Assembly: GCA_028023455.1 (NCBI GenBank)
Contig: JAQFVV010012405.1
Location: 13,135,222 to 13,199,221, forward strand
Origin: Epiperipatus broadwayi
Lineage: Eukaryota; Onychophora; Udeonychophora; Euonychophora; Peripatidae
DNA length: 64,000 nt
Reading direction: 5' to 3'
The position numbers and the translations under genes were made by a program. The notes beneath the pieces were generated by a model. The model was not told the DNA's origin. It saw nothing but the letters and a program-made list of their open reading frames with translations, and made no database searches. Within the stretch, counting starts at the first letter, position 1. Every line of letters starts with the position of its first letter. This document shows positions 13,096 through 23,130 of this stretch, piece by piece.

Positions 13096-13250
13096 TTTAA
13101 ATCACTAAACATCACATGATTACCATTTCCTATGTTTATACAAGCAGGTGAAGCAGAGACAGTAGATAGGAATTTTATGCACAAACTTTTTTGCATTCAT
13201 TGATTACTCTGGCTTGCACTGAATGGCACTGCTCTATAGGGAATTTTACT
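13096..13250 (+). mobile_element. Decayed HHR family 2 element
   Basis: The left part ATCACTAAACATCACATGAT is the outer end of family 2 on the minus strand. The right part TAGATAGGAATTTTATGCAC, followed by TTGATTACTCTGGCTTGCAC and GAATGGCACTGC, is its plus-strand 3' end. The ribozyme core is absent, so only the two outer pieces of a head-to-head copy survive. No target duplication is clear. Confidence 0.55.
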
Positions 13251-13302
13251 TTATGGAGGGATATAATCATAAACATATGTGAAAGAGATGTGTAATTCCA
13301 AG

Positions 13303-13365
13303 ATCCACATTTCTATGTTGATCCAGCACTCAACAGTTGGCCCAGATCACCAACTGTTACATATA
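13303..13365 (-). ncRNA. Hammerhead-like motif, family 3 (degenerate)
   Basis: On the minus strand the order is GGCCAA, CTGTTGA (box mutated from CTGATGA), GTGCTG-GAT-CAACAT as stem II, one extra A, GAAA, then a short region. It is collinear with the better preserved copies at 24863-24917 and 40872-40930. The altered box should abolish cleavage. It is supported mainly by its similarity to the other two copies. Confidence 0.5.
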
Positions 13366-13484
13366 TCTTTATCATTGTTTACAATATATAGGTAGTTAAT
13401 TACTACAGTTTAATTGAAAAGTGTCAAATTTCCTGTCCTCACAACTTTTATATAAACCACTTAATGGATGTATATTAATATTTT

Positions 13485-13560
13485 TTATTAGTCATTCATT
13501 AGACTAGAGATTATCCAATTAATGAATATTTCTGTAATGTAATTTCCACTATATTGGTTT
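13485..13560 (+). repeat. Repeat family H, copy 3
   Basis: ATTCATTAGACTAGAGATTA, CCAATTAATGAATA and TGTAATGTAATTTCCACTA repeat the head of family H seen at 8011 and 12965. The copy breaks off at ATATTGGTTTC. It is non-coding. Confidence 0.55.
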
Positions 13561-14620
13561 CAAGTTTTTAATTTAAATAGTGATATAAACTTTAAAACTT
13601 TAACAGATTATTTTCCATAATAAACTGTAAATGTCGTTAATACATTTATGTATTATTCCAGATTGAACCTAAAGCTGTTCAAATGTTTTTTTATTGTAAC
13701 GTGCAATTCCCTTATTTTATTTAAAACTTCCTTAATAATATTATTTTTAATTAAAGCAAATCATTTTATGAATTTATTATTTTTTTCTATTGATAAGCAA
13801 CTAAAAATTTAATATTTAATATTTAACATTCACTACATAAAACTTAGATTTTGTTTTAAGATCGTTAAAAAAATATTAAATTATTGATTATTCTACAGAA
13901 TGTACAAGAATGAAATTATTTAAATTATATTAGTTAATTTTATCTTTTTGTGATAAAAATTTATAATTTTAATTAAAATATTTTTTAATAATTTAGTTAT
14001 AGATTTTTAAATGTCTTGGATATAGTTTTGATTATAAGAGAAGATAATAGAGAAGTAAAATTATCGATAAATTATCTGAAAAGTCTATTTAAAAAAAAAA
14101 AATTAAATTTTAACTATAAATCAATATATTTTAATTGTCATTTTATATATATTATCAATTTAATAAAATTCTATTGAAATAATAATTATTAAATTGCTAC
14201 TTTATATTTATTATTTAGTAACTCGTAATATGAATATCTGCGTTTATATTCCTAATTATATGAAAAGATGAAGGCAACGTAATACATCTGAAAACATTTA
14301 TAGAAATATATTCCCGATACATATATATACTACCTAATAAATTCAGATATATACATATATAAATAATACTATGAATTTATCATTTATCCACGAGAATATT
14401 AGAATTAATATATATTATAACGGTATGGACTCTATGGGCAGAACCTGGAGTGATGGAAAAATCATCATCATCAATTCCAGTTAATACAAAATTTCCAGTA
14501 TAAATCATGAATAAATATGAGCATGCGAGATCAACAAAAATAATAAGACTAACTATAAGTTTACCAACATTAGAAAAAAGAAGAATCATTCATCATCATG
14601 AATGATCAAAAAAACAAAAT
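13561..14620. other. AT-rich stretch without recognised gene
   Basis: Very A/T-rich sequence with long TTTA and TATA runs. A minus-strand frame at 14380-14589 has no recognisable motif. I see nothing else in it. Confidence 0.5.
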
Positions 14621-14624
14621 CAAT

Positions 14625-14730
14625 AGTCAACCTTGTTACTGGATTTGAAAGTGGTCCATTATAGACCAGACTAATTATTTAGCCTTTGCCAAACTTGGAG
14701 CAGATTATATAAACAATAATTTGGATGCAC
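14625..14730 (-). repeat. Dispersed repeat, inverted copy of 3.9 kb
   Basis: The reverse complement carries GGACCACTTTCAAATCCAGT next to a GTTGACTATTGATTTTG-like piece and AATAATTAGTCTGGTCTA, the same order as at 3895-4010. It belongs to an unknown dispersed element whose limits cannot be set from two copies. Confidence 0.5.
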
Positions 14731-15270
14731 AAACTTAAGTGCTGATCCATAAGAATATAACAATTAAAAAGATAATACTGGGACACTAAAACATGATGAT
14801 CATCATCAATTTCCTCTGTCCACTTAGTATTATTAATATACTAACCAATTATAACCTTAGTTTCTAAAAAAAAATAATAAAATGAAATATAAAGTAAAAT
14901 GTAGTGCCTGGACTTTGAAGGGATATCACTTTACACCAACCAGGATTACAGAAAAATAATCAAATCATCTGGATGCCCAAAAACACTACACATAAACCCC
15001 AATCTATATAACTGACTGTTACACATGAATACATCTCAGAGAGCAAGAGCTCTATAACTGTAACTACAAACAAAAAGTATAGGTATATGTTATAGAGAAA
15101 GGGGATAGAAAAGATTTTAAAAGAATATAAAATAGGATGGTAAATATGTTAAAGATATATGAATTGAAAAGGTTAGGAAATATTTTTTTAAAAATTTAAA
15201 AGTTTGATAGGAATTTAATAATTGTATATAAAATAATGTATTTTAATGGTAGTATTTTTATGTGTGTTTA

Positions 15271-15330
15271 AATTTTGTAGATCTGATGAAGACTGCATGG
15301 TATAGTCGAAACTGTAATCAATAATAAAAG
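15271..15330 (+). ncRNA. Hammerhead-like motif at a PLE-like end
   Basis: CTGATGA lies at 15283-15289, then one extra A, then GACT...AGTC as stem II, then GAAA at 15308-15311, a short ACTGT stem III and A. A stem I can be drawn from GAT/ATC and TTTT/AAAA on the two sides. The extra A after the CTGATGA box is not part of the minimal hammerhead. The same extra base occurs at 10.4 kb and in both arms of the 51.4-52.4 kb palindrome, so it is a family feature. Activity is uncertain. Confidence 0.5.
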
Positions 15331-15822
15331 TTTTTTTGCTGAAAAGTGTACGAGTTTTGAAATTCAATATTAAAAAGTAATACTAACATATAATGTTTTA
15401 AATCTATCTAGAATTAAATAAATTCACTGGAATAATTTAATCAATGAAAGATAAATTTATTAATTAGAAACAAAATGAAAGTCAGGTCAGCTATAAATAT
15501 TAATTCAGCACTGTGATTTACAAATATCTCAATAAGTTTACATATAACACGTATATATCAATAGACAGATGTGTCTGTATAATATTTTTAAATTAGCACC
15601 TTTGAATGGTCATAATTAATAATAAATATTCAATTCATTTAAAATGGAGGCCGTTCTGACTGCTTCTTGGCAAGGCTCCAGTAAATATTATTATTAGTAT
15701 TAAATTTTTAGAATTAAGAAAATAAATATAAGGTAAGATATAAAGGGTAGCCTAATTTTAATTCAAATTTTCACTCTTAATATATACAATTAGTTTAGTC
15801 ATAAATACATAGTGATAATAAA

Positions 15823-17109
15823 ATGACTTATGCTAATGTTGTCAAATGGTCCAATGGGTTGAGATATAATGGTGTAGATGCAAGCCATCATCAAAAAATG
15901 AATCAAAATCCTGTGCTGCTATTTTACAAAACTACTATGAAAGATATTGAAAGTCTAACTTTTTGTGGATCCTTCTGAAAATAACATAAGCCTTTTCTAT
16001 TTCACAAAACATTTCAGATAGGTTCAAATTGGCCATACTGATGGAGCTGTTTAACTCCTTTAAATGATTTTTTACAGATAGGTTTCATATTAGCAGTCAC
16101 AGATGCTTCATGTTCACTATATAAATCCCTGAGAGAACTATTGTATGAAGAACTGGGCACAAACAATATGTGGGATAGCATTTTATGTCAACTGGGCACC
16201 TAAATTGCTGATACATTGTTTTACAATTTTACAATACAGAACAAAAAAACAGATTCAAAAGGCAAATTAATACTCTTGGAAACTACTTGTTTATTATGGT
16301 AAACACCATTTGGTAATGTTTTAAGTTTAAAGCCAATTTATCTTAATGATACATCAATAATGATTTTTGGAAGTAGCTATAAATTTAGAGTATTACTGTA
16401 TAATAATGTCAATCCATATACTATACCTATGCTAACAACTGATCAGCAAGCAACATTATTGATATTTATTAGAAGTATTAAGCCCCAATATTTCCAGTAT
16501 GGCATTCATGGACATTTAGACATGAACTGTCCCAATGCGAAATGTAAGAATTGTAACATGATTAATACACCCAGACATCAATGTAATATAAGTAAACTGC
16601 AAATTGATACAGATATCATTTCCATAACATCAGAAAAATAAAATATTCTAGGAATGATCAAATTTCAACTTCATAAGGAAAATAACAACCTCAAGAAAAA
16701 CAAAAAACAAATTGAAGATTATGCTACAGATAACTCAACAATGTCCATTACCATAAACAAAACTTTTACAGCAGTAAATGACAGCTTAACACCATGTATG
16801 CCAAAAATAATAGCAACAAATAGTGATCCTGATAAAAGAAAAGTGTGTTGGCCATCCAATAAGAAACTGAAATCAAAGAAACAGAATGCATTGGAAAAAC
16901 CCAGTGAAAATGAGGATATTTTTTCAAAGATAGAATGCTCCAAAAAAGTTTTAAAATCTGTTTTAAATACAGATGGTGAATTTAAAGATGTCTTTGAAGT
17001 TGACATAATAGCCATGAAAATAGTATGTACATCCTGTAATAAGAATAACAGTAATCATATAGCTTCATTTGATAGTGCTGATTTTACATGTACTAATATA
17101 ACACAATGA
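15823..17109 (+). pseudogene. Decayed retroelement ORF1 with zinc-knuckle relic
   Basis: A plausible start at 15823 gives MTYANVVKWSNGLRYNGVDA and about 51 codons before a stop. Protein-like sequence then resumes after frame breaks at 16040-16200 (LREL-LYEELGTNNMWDSI). The frame at 16360-16641 contains GIHGHLDMNCPNAKCKNC followed by MINTPRHQC. This looks like one decayed and one intact zinc knuckle, as in the nucleic-acid-binding ORF1/gag-like proteins of non-LTR retrotransposons; the first two cysteines of the first knuckle are lost. A lysine-rich, low-complexity 151-codon tail frame follows (16654-17109). I infer an ORF1 relic. No reverse transcriptase region follows, and the host-gene alternative is unlikely because of the breaks. 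Confidence 0.45.
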
Positions 17110-17694
17110 AAGTTAAAATTACAGATAGAGATTAAGCAGACACACAAGATGAAACCTAAAATTATGTTATATACACCTGGGTCTCGTTTTATGTGGATTA
17201 TTTTAATGTGATTTTGAAGTTATGCGATTCATGTTTCTTCTTAATACCTTTCATATTTCACTATATTTATTAGATATCAAGAAATTTAAATTATTAATAA
17301 CTTATTTTGACTTGAAATACTTTTTTTTTTTAAAAAAATATAACATTATATTAGCAGCTAACATGAATATGGCCAGAATCTGTATTTAGAATATTAACTT
17401 CTATGTAAATAACCTACTTATACTAATGAGTAAATAATAATAATAGATTTATATTTACATATAAAAATATCGCAATAAATATTCAAAAATTTTAAACTTT
17501 TAAAATGTATTTTATTAATTATAACAAAAATAAATAAAACACTAAACATCACATGATCACTATCTCATACTAGCACATAATTGTTATTAAACAAGGCAAA
17601 ACTCTCTCCATAGAGTAGTGCCACCCTGTGCCAATCAGAGTAATCAATGGATGCCAGAAGGCTTCTGCATAAAATCCCTATCTAATGCCTACTC

Positions 17695-17752
17695 ATCCAA
17701 TATCCCCAGACTATTTTCTGGCTTGTGGCCATCATCAGTTAGGTGCCTTGGA
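17695..17752 (-). ncRNA. Hammerhead ribozyme, family 2 (minus copy)
   Basis: On the minus strand: outer stem I strand ATCCAA, CTGATGA, stem II TGGC-CACAA-GCCA, GAAA, then ATAGT where the other copies have CTAGT, C, and TGGGG with TTGGAT closing stem I. The stem III palindrome ACTAGT is broken by one substitution. The architecture otherwise matches the plus copy at 18328-18390. Confidence 0.65.
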
Positions 17753-18327
17753 TCTGAGAGCAATGCACCTAAATCTTAGGATCTAATGCAACCCTCCAGC
17801 AACCACCTTTTATCTCCACTTAACTACAAAACCATGAAAATGAATTTGAAAACACAATAATATTTTCAATCTAAGCTCAATGGCTTATATAGTGATGACC
17901 ACAAGCCAGAAACTAGTCTGGGGATATTGGATGAGTAGGCATTAGATAAGGATTTTATGCACAAGCGTTCTGGCATCCATTGATTACTCTGATTGGCACA
18001 GGGTGGCACTACTGTATGGAGAGAGTTTTGCCTTGTTTAATAACAATTATGTGCTAATATGAGATAGTGATCATATGATGTTTAGTGGTTTAACACCAAT
18101 CCTGCCTAATAAGATAGTGGTAGCTATAGTTGTTAAAGAGCCAAAGCCACCAAAATATATGGGTACTGAATTGAGTTCAGATCAATATGACTATATAAGC
18201 TATTGAGTTTAGATTGAAAATATTATTGTGTTTTCCAATTTCATTCTCATAGTTTTGTAGTTAAGTGGAGATAAAAGGTGTTTGCTGAAGGGTTGCATTA
18301 GATCCTAAGATCTAGGTGCAGTGGTCT

Positions 18328-18390
18328 CAGATGCAAGGCTCCTCACTGATGATGGCCACAAGCCAGAAACTAGTCTGGGGATATTGGATG
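18328..18390 (+). ncRNA. Hammerhead ribozyme, family 2 (best copy)
   Basis: CTGATGA is at 18346-18352, stem II TGGC/GCCA at 18353-18356 and 18362-18365 with a CACAA loop, GAAA at 18366-18369, the palindromic stem III ACTAGT at 18369-18374, and C at 18375 as the cleavage nucleotide. Stem I has an inner helix CCTCA/TGGGG and an outer helix where TGCAA faces TTGGAT with one mismatch. The usual G-C closing pair of stem II (10.1-11.1) is U-A here, which may slow cleavage. The expected cut is after C18375. A self-paired stem III this short would favour dimeric folding. Confidence 0.75.
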
Positions 18391-18509
18391 AGTAGGCATT
18401 AGATAGGGATTTTATGCACAAGCCTTCTGTTATCCATTGATTACTCTGACTGGCACAGAGTGACACTACTGTATGGAGAGTTTTGCCTTGTTTAATAAGA
18501 AATAAATAA

Positions 18510-19386
18510 TTTTTTAGATTTCTAAAATAAATAATAATGAAGATTTTATTGATTTTATAAACTGAAAATAATCTTTCTAATGATAATCTATAATCTTTTT
18601 GTTTTGATTACGATCTAATTTTTTTAATACAGAAACAAAAAACTATTAACACAGTTCAAGACAGAAAATGGTGCTAGTTGTATGTCACATGACAAATCTG
18701 ATTTCTTAACATTTCACAAATGAACGCATATTGTCAAATAGACAAATAACCACTAATGATTAAAATATGTATGAAAAAATGTAAAATTAAATACTGTAGT
18801 TAATAAAAAAAGTAAAAAAAGTTTGTCTTGTATTTTTTTTTTTTCAAATATTTGAAATTTTTTATTAGTCAAACTTTGTTTTCTTATTTTTTTAATGCGA
18901 ATTTTAAAGTAATTTTTCCTTCGTGCTTTGCTTTTATGGGATTTCTGAAAATTACAACCCCTATCCCCATTTTTCAAGGTAAGTTAAGTCTATTTCTGTG
19001 CGATTTCTTTTGTGCACGTTTTCTGAGGAACCTATCTACTGCATAAAATGAGACCCAGGTGTATTTATAAATTAAATTCAATCCCTAAAAATTTCCAAGT
19101 AGTGAAATGACTAGACATTGTACAATCACAAAGACATGGTTTAGTAGAAACAATATATAAGCATCTCAAATAGATCCTTCTATTTAAATCAGAGTGGGAT
19201 GCTCAGCCCTTTCAAGAATGGCATCAACACTCTTGAGAGGCACAGGAATTATTATTATAAGTCCATGAGGCCATTTCACTTATTCAGAATAGTTTACATA
19301 GATGTTCATTTGCTAACACTTACTATGCATCATAAGACTATAAGCTTAAATATTGTGTTTGTATATATTCATCTAAATCATAAAAC
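18510..19386. other. AT-rich stretch without recognised gene
   Basis: Two overlapping frames at 18753-18977 (minus) and 18828-19046 (plus) lie in T- and A-runs and show no family motif. Nothing else is visible. Confidence 0.5.
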
Positions 19387-19491
19387 TATAAATAGAATTA
19401 AGAGCATGCTAATAGCTCTAAACAAGCTTTTTTTTTATTTATGATGAATGCTACTACAAGAGAAGGCATTCAAATCATTTTTATCTTGGAT

Positions 19492-19549
19492 TGTCCCCAT
19501 CCCCAGACCGGTTTCGACCTATGGGTCTCTTCAGTGAGGAGTTGGGACA
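19492..19549 (-). ncRNA. Hammerhead ribozyme, family 1 (minus copy)
   Basis: The reverse complement has TGTCCC, an internal loop, CCTCA, CTGAAGA, GACC-CATA-GGTC, GAAA, the ACCGGT palindrome, C, TGGGG and GGGACA. This is the same as the plus copy except for one base in the stem I internal loop. All conserved core nucleotides are present. Confidence 0.85.
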
Positions 19550-20308
19550 TTAGATCTAAAAAACCAACTCAAGCAAAGCATTTATCTAAAAGATAATTGT
19601 TAGAAGAGGATCTGAAACTTTTAGACATCTACATGTCTTTAAAGTCAGCTCTCCAACTGAAAAAATCATATGGGCCTGAACTTAATTCAGATACTCCATA
19701 TATTAGTAGGCTTAGTTCTTTAATTTAGCTAAAGCCACAACAGCAAAATAATAATAGTAATAATAACAAGTCAGATGTCACATGACTTATATATAGCTTG
19801 CACTTACAAATATGTAAAATTAAGAGTGTGCTAATAGCTCTAAACAAGCTTTTTTTTTTTTTATTTATGATAAATGCTACTACAAGAGAAGGCATTCAAA
19901 TCATTTTTATCTTGGATTGTCCCCATCCCCAGACCGGTTTCAAGATAAAAATGATTTGAATGCCTTCTCTTGTAGTAGCATTTATCATAAATGAAAAAAA
20001 AAAAAAAGCTTGTTTAGAGCTATTAGCACGCTCTTAATTTTACATATTTGTAAGTGCAAGCTATATATAAGTCATGTGACATCTGACTTGTTATTATTAC
20101 TATTATTATTTTGCTGTTGTGGCTTTAGCTAAATTAAAGAGCTAAGCCTACTAATATATGGAGTATCTGAATTAAGTTCAGGCCCATATGATTTTTTCAG
20201 TTGGAGAGCTGACTTTAAAGACATGTAGATGTCTAAAAGTTTCAGATATTCTTCTAACAATTATCTTTTAGATAAATGCTTTGCTTGAGTTGATTTTTTA
20301 GATCTAAT

Positions 20309-20365
20309 GTCCCAACACCTCACTGAAGAGACCCATAGGTCGAAACCGGTCTGGGGATGGGGACA
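20309..20365 (+). ncRNA. Hammerhead ribozyme, family 1 (plus copy)
   Basis: Core elements in order: outer stem I TGTCCC (20309-20314), inner stem I CCTCA (20318-20322), CTGAAGA (20323-20329), stem II GACC-CATA-GGTC (20330-20341), GAAA (20342-20345), the stem III palindrome ACCGGT (20345-20350), cleavage C (20351), inner stem I TGGGG (20352-20356) and outer stem I GGGACA (20360-20365). The stem II closing pair is the canonical G-C. Stem I has an internal loop where loop-loop contacts with the CATA loop could form. Stem III can only pair between two molecules or tandem units, as in other minimal type I hammerheads of PLEs. Confidence 0.88.
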
Positions 20366-20545
20366 ATCCAAGATAAAAATGATTTGAATGCCTTCTCTTG
20401 TAGTAGCATTTATCATAAATAAAAAAAAAAAAAAAGCTTGTTTAGAGCTATTAGCACGCTCTTAATTTTACATATTTGTAAGTGCAAGCTATATATAAGT
20501 CATGTGACATCTGACTTGTTATTATTACTATTATAAATAGAATTA

Positions 20546-22529
20546 TAAAATAAATAATTATAATTATTTGAATAGTATTTTGAGTAAAGTTAAATCACCT
20601 GTCATAGAGAAAAAATTTATTTTCACTTAGAGATATTAGTAGAGAATATTATTTTTTATTTATTGTTTAAGAATTATTGCAAACTCAAAATATTTTGATC
20701 ATATGGCTAATGAAATGATGAACAATTTGTAACTGTATTTTAATGATAACTTAAACCAACATGTAAATATGTAAAATTGTCATTTTGAAAAGTGACACTT
20801 ATTGTTCAGAAGTAATATTTACACTATGGAATAAATCATGTTTTAAACTGTTCAAATAATTTTTACCTGTAAAATAATTATGGAGAGTAATAACTGAACA
20901 AAGAAAATACTACAATATTGTTGTTTGAATCATGACAGTTACTGTAATATGTTTTTCAATTTGGAGAAGACTTCTGCACAAATCTTTGCAATGGTTGTAA
21001 AAATTATAGAAAAAATATTTATAAAGCTTATAAAATATTTTCAGACATTCACTAACTCATTCTTATGCTTGTTGCTAATAATATCATTCTCATCAGAAAC
21101 AAGTAACTTTGAATGGGTTTCCCACAAATATTCTTTCTGTTTTTAAGACCAATAGGAATGGTTTTAGTGGACATTGGGATATTTAGATATGTTTTGGCTT
21201 ATGTGGTAACTGAGTTATTTTGGCCTTTTATTTTGAATTACAGGATTTATAAAGAGCTTTAGTCTGTAAGCATGATTCTAATAAATACTCTTTTATCTAT
21301 TTAAGTGACCAGAAGTTTCTATTTTGTCACACTCTTGAAATTTTAAATTCCTAAGCTGAGTTAATGGCAATCAATTTGATCTATATCCTTTCTTACATCT
21401 TATCTTTGCAATAAAAACAAGTTGCTTTGTGATTGGTTGTACTTTTCTTCACAGTAATACTTACAACTTCATTTCCTGGAGTTATTGTAAACATTACATT
21501 CATTATTCTAAAGAAATGTGTGTTTGCTTTGTTTTCTAACAGATCTAAAGTTTAGAACTGATTAATTTTATTAATTCATACAAAATCAACAATGATATTT
21601 GTCAAAAAGATCTACGAATTTTATTTTTTTAATAATTGATCTGTATATTGTCATAATGAATATAGGTAATAACAGTAAGGCTTTTCAATGTTATGGATGC
21701 CATATTCAGTTTAGTTTTCAGTTATGTTAAATTCAAATTATTTATCTTGTGGCCTTTTCTCTTTTTAATATATGGTTTACTTATCTGTAAACCTAATTCC
21801 AAACAAGATTACTACTTAAGTAGATATTGCCAAAAATGCTCTAAATATGTATTTTTGAATAACAATAATTAGTAGCCATAAGTTGTTGTTTTTTCTTCAT
21901 AATTGTTACTCAACCAGTCACCAAAACATAATTTCAGATTCACATGCATGGCAGCAGGCTCTGATTTTCATGTAGTCAACCTTGTCATTCCTAGGTTTTT
22001 AATATTTTCTTTTATATAAACTGCTTCATTTAAATAAAGTTATTTATTAATAGTAATCATTTTAAAATAAATCCTAAATAATTCTGGAATATTCTAAAAT
22101 CCAGATATCATCTTTATTGCTTTTATTTACCATATACAACCTGCAATTAATTATATGCTATTGTTTTTTTATTTAAAAAATTAAATATAACATTCTAATG
22201 GATTTATTTTCTAGAGAGGTCATAAGAAATTCAATGCCAGCAGTGACCAGAATCAATCTTACAGTCTCTAAGATTCCAGTTTGATACTCTGCCATTTTTC
22301 TAAATTGCACAGGGAATTTAAATAATTGAATTGACTTAGTATTTATGCTATTGTATTGAATTAAAGACCTGCATGAACTAGTGCAATTGTAGAATAACAA
22401 ATTCTGGAGCTCAAGGCCCAAGGATTGAACCCATCCATATCACTTCTGATGCTTGAACTTCTTATGAAATTCCAATCAATAAACCATCTTGGATTAATTT
22501 GCAAAACAATTTAAAAGTAAAGTATTGTA
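20546..22529. other. AT-rich stretch without recognised gene
   Basis: Nothing coding can be supported. The frame at 20925-21146 has hydrophobic stretches but no start context or family motif. The sequence shows fewer simple repeats than its neighbours and could be unique DNA or an old repeat. Confidence 0.5.
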
Positions 22530-22557
22530 TATTTTACTCCCACTATTTTTAACAATT

Positions 22558-22881
22558 GGAAACATAATGGATGAAATTAATCATAGAATTAAACTTGGTT
22601 GGAGTGCTTTTAGTAGAAATAACTTGATACTAAAAGAAAATATGCCTATGTGTTTGAAAAGGAAGGTTTTTAATAAATGTGTTTTACAAGTTCTTACTTA
22701 TGGATCTGAGACTTGGACACTTAATAGAAGAGCAATACAGAGACTTCAAACCATTCAAAGAAGTATGGAGAGATGCATGTTGGGAGTAACAAGAAGAGAT
22801 CAAAAACGCAATGTATGGGTAAGAGAACAAACAGGTGTTACTGACATCATTGAAAAAATTAAAAGGTTGAAGTGGAGGTAA
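22558..22881 (+). pseudogene. LINE reverse transcriptase C-terminal fragment
   Basis: The frame is open for about 108 codons from the insertion junction to the TAA at 22879-22881. It covers the region after the RT catalytic palm that is common to many invertebrate RTE-like proteins. Only thumb and C-terminal sequence is present, with no catalytic FADD box and no endonuclease. The annotated methionine at 22525 lies in the flanking target sequence, so the frame start is an accident of insertion. The normal protein would be about 900-1000 residues, so this is a dead 5'-truncated copy. Confidence 0.8.
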
Positions 22882-23102
22882 GCTGGACATATTGCTAGAA
22901 GAGATGGACAATTGAAATTTTAAACTGGATTCCAAGAGATTGTAAAAGGCCCAGAAAGAGACTACATGTGAGATGGATGGATGAAATAAGAAAGTGTGCA
23001 GGGGTGATGTGGAGAAGAGAAGCTAAAGATCGGAAAAGATGGATTAAACTTGGAGAGACCTTCATCCTGCAGTGGATTGATAATGGTTGGTGATGATGAT
23101 CG
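22558..23102 (+). mobile_element. RTE-type LINE 3' end with 28-bp TSD
   Basis: A 28-bp direct repeat beginning TATTTTACTCCCACTA flanks the insertion (22530-22557 and 23103-23130). The body encodes the C-terminal part of a LINE reverse transcriptase polyprotein: KRKVFNKC, VLTYGSETWTL, the MERCMLGV block and IERIKRLKWR-like sequence (here IIEKIKRLKWR), then a stop at 22879-22881. The downstream part continues the family's conserved end (an AGHIAR-like stretch after the stop, RWMDEIRK in another frame). It closes in a GATGATGAT-type tail, typical of RTE elements. The copy is 5'-truncated to about 545 bp. The nearly unchanged frame and perfect duplication point to a fairly recent insertion. Related reversed copies lie at 25.9, 38.8 and 58.2 kb. 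Confidence 0.85.
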
Positions 23103-23130
23103 TATTTTACTCCCACTATTTTTAACAATT

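Larger units (their letters stand above)
17538..18499 (+). mobile_element. HHR family 2 element, head-to-head copy
   Basis: The element is flanked by a 10-bp repeat, AAATAAATAA (17528-17537 and 18500-18509), a plausible target duplication although of low complexity. A minus-strand partial unit runs to about 17888, where it meets a plus-strand partial ribozyme, a complete unit of about 450 bp, a full ribozyme at 18328-18390 and a further partial unit. Both arms end in the same motif (TGGAGAGTTTTGCCTTGTTT on plus). There is no protein. Tandem ribozyme-bearing units plus an inversion fit the Penelope-like and retrozyme type of non-autonomous retroelement. Confidence 0.75.
19401..20531 (+). mobile_element. 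HHR family 1 element with 14-bp TSD
   Basis: A perfect 14-bp duplication, TATAAATAGAATTA, flanks the insertion (19387-19400 and 20532-20545). Inside, a minus-strand array runs from a unit end through a ribozyme (19492-19549) and a whole unit into a ribozyme cut off at GAAACC (about 19916-19940). There it meets a plus-strand array: a 428-bp unit, a complete ribozyme (20309-20365) and a partial second unit. Units are near identical and carry an A15-like tract before AGCTTGTTTAGAGC. There is no coding capacity. The head-to-head tandem with a target duplication resembles Penelope-like insertions and animal retrozymes. Confidence 0.85.
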
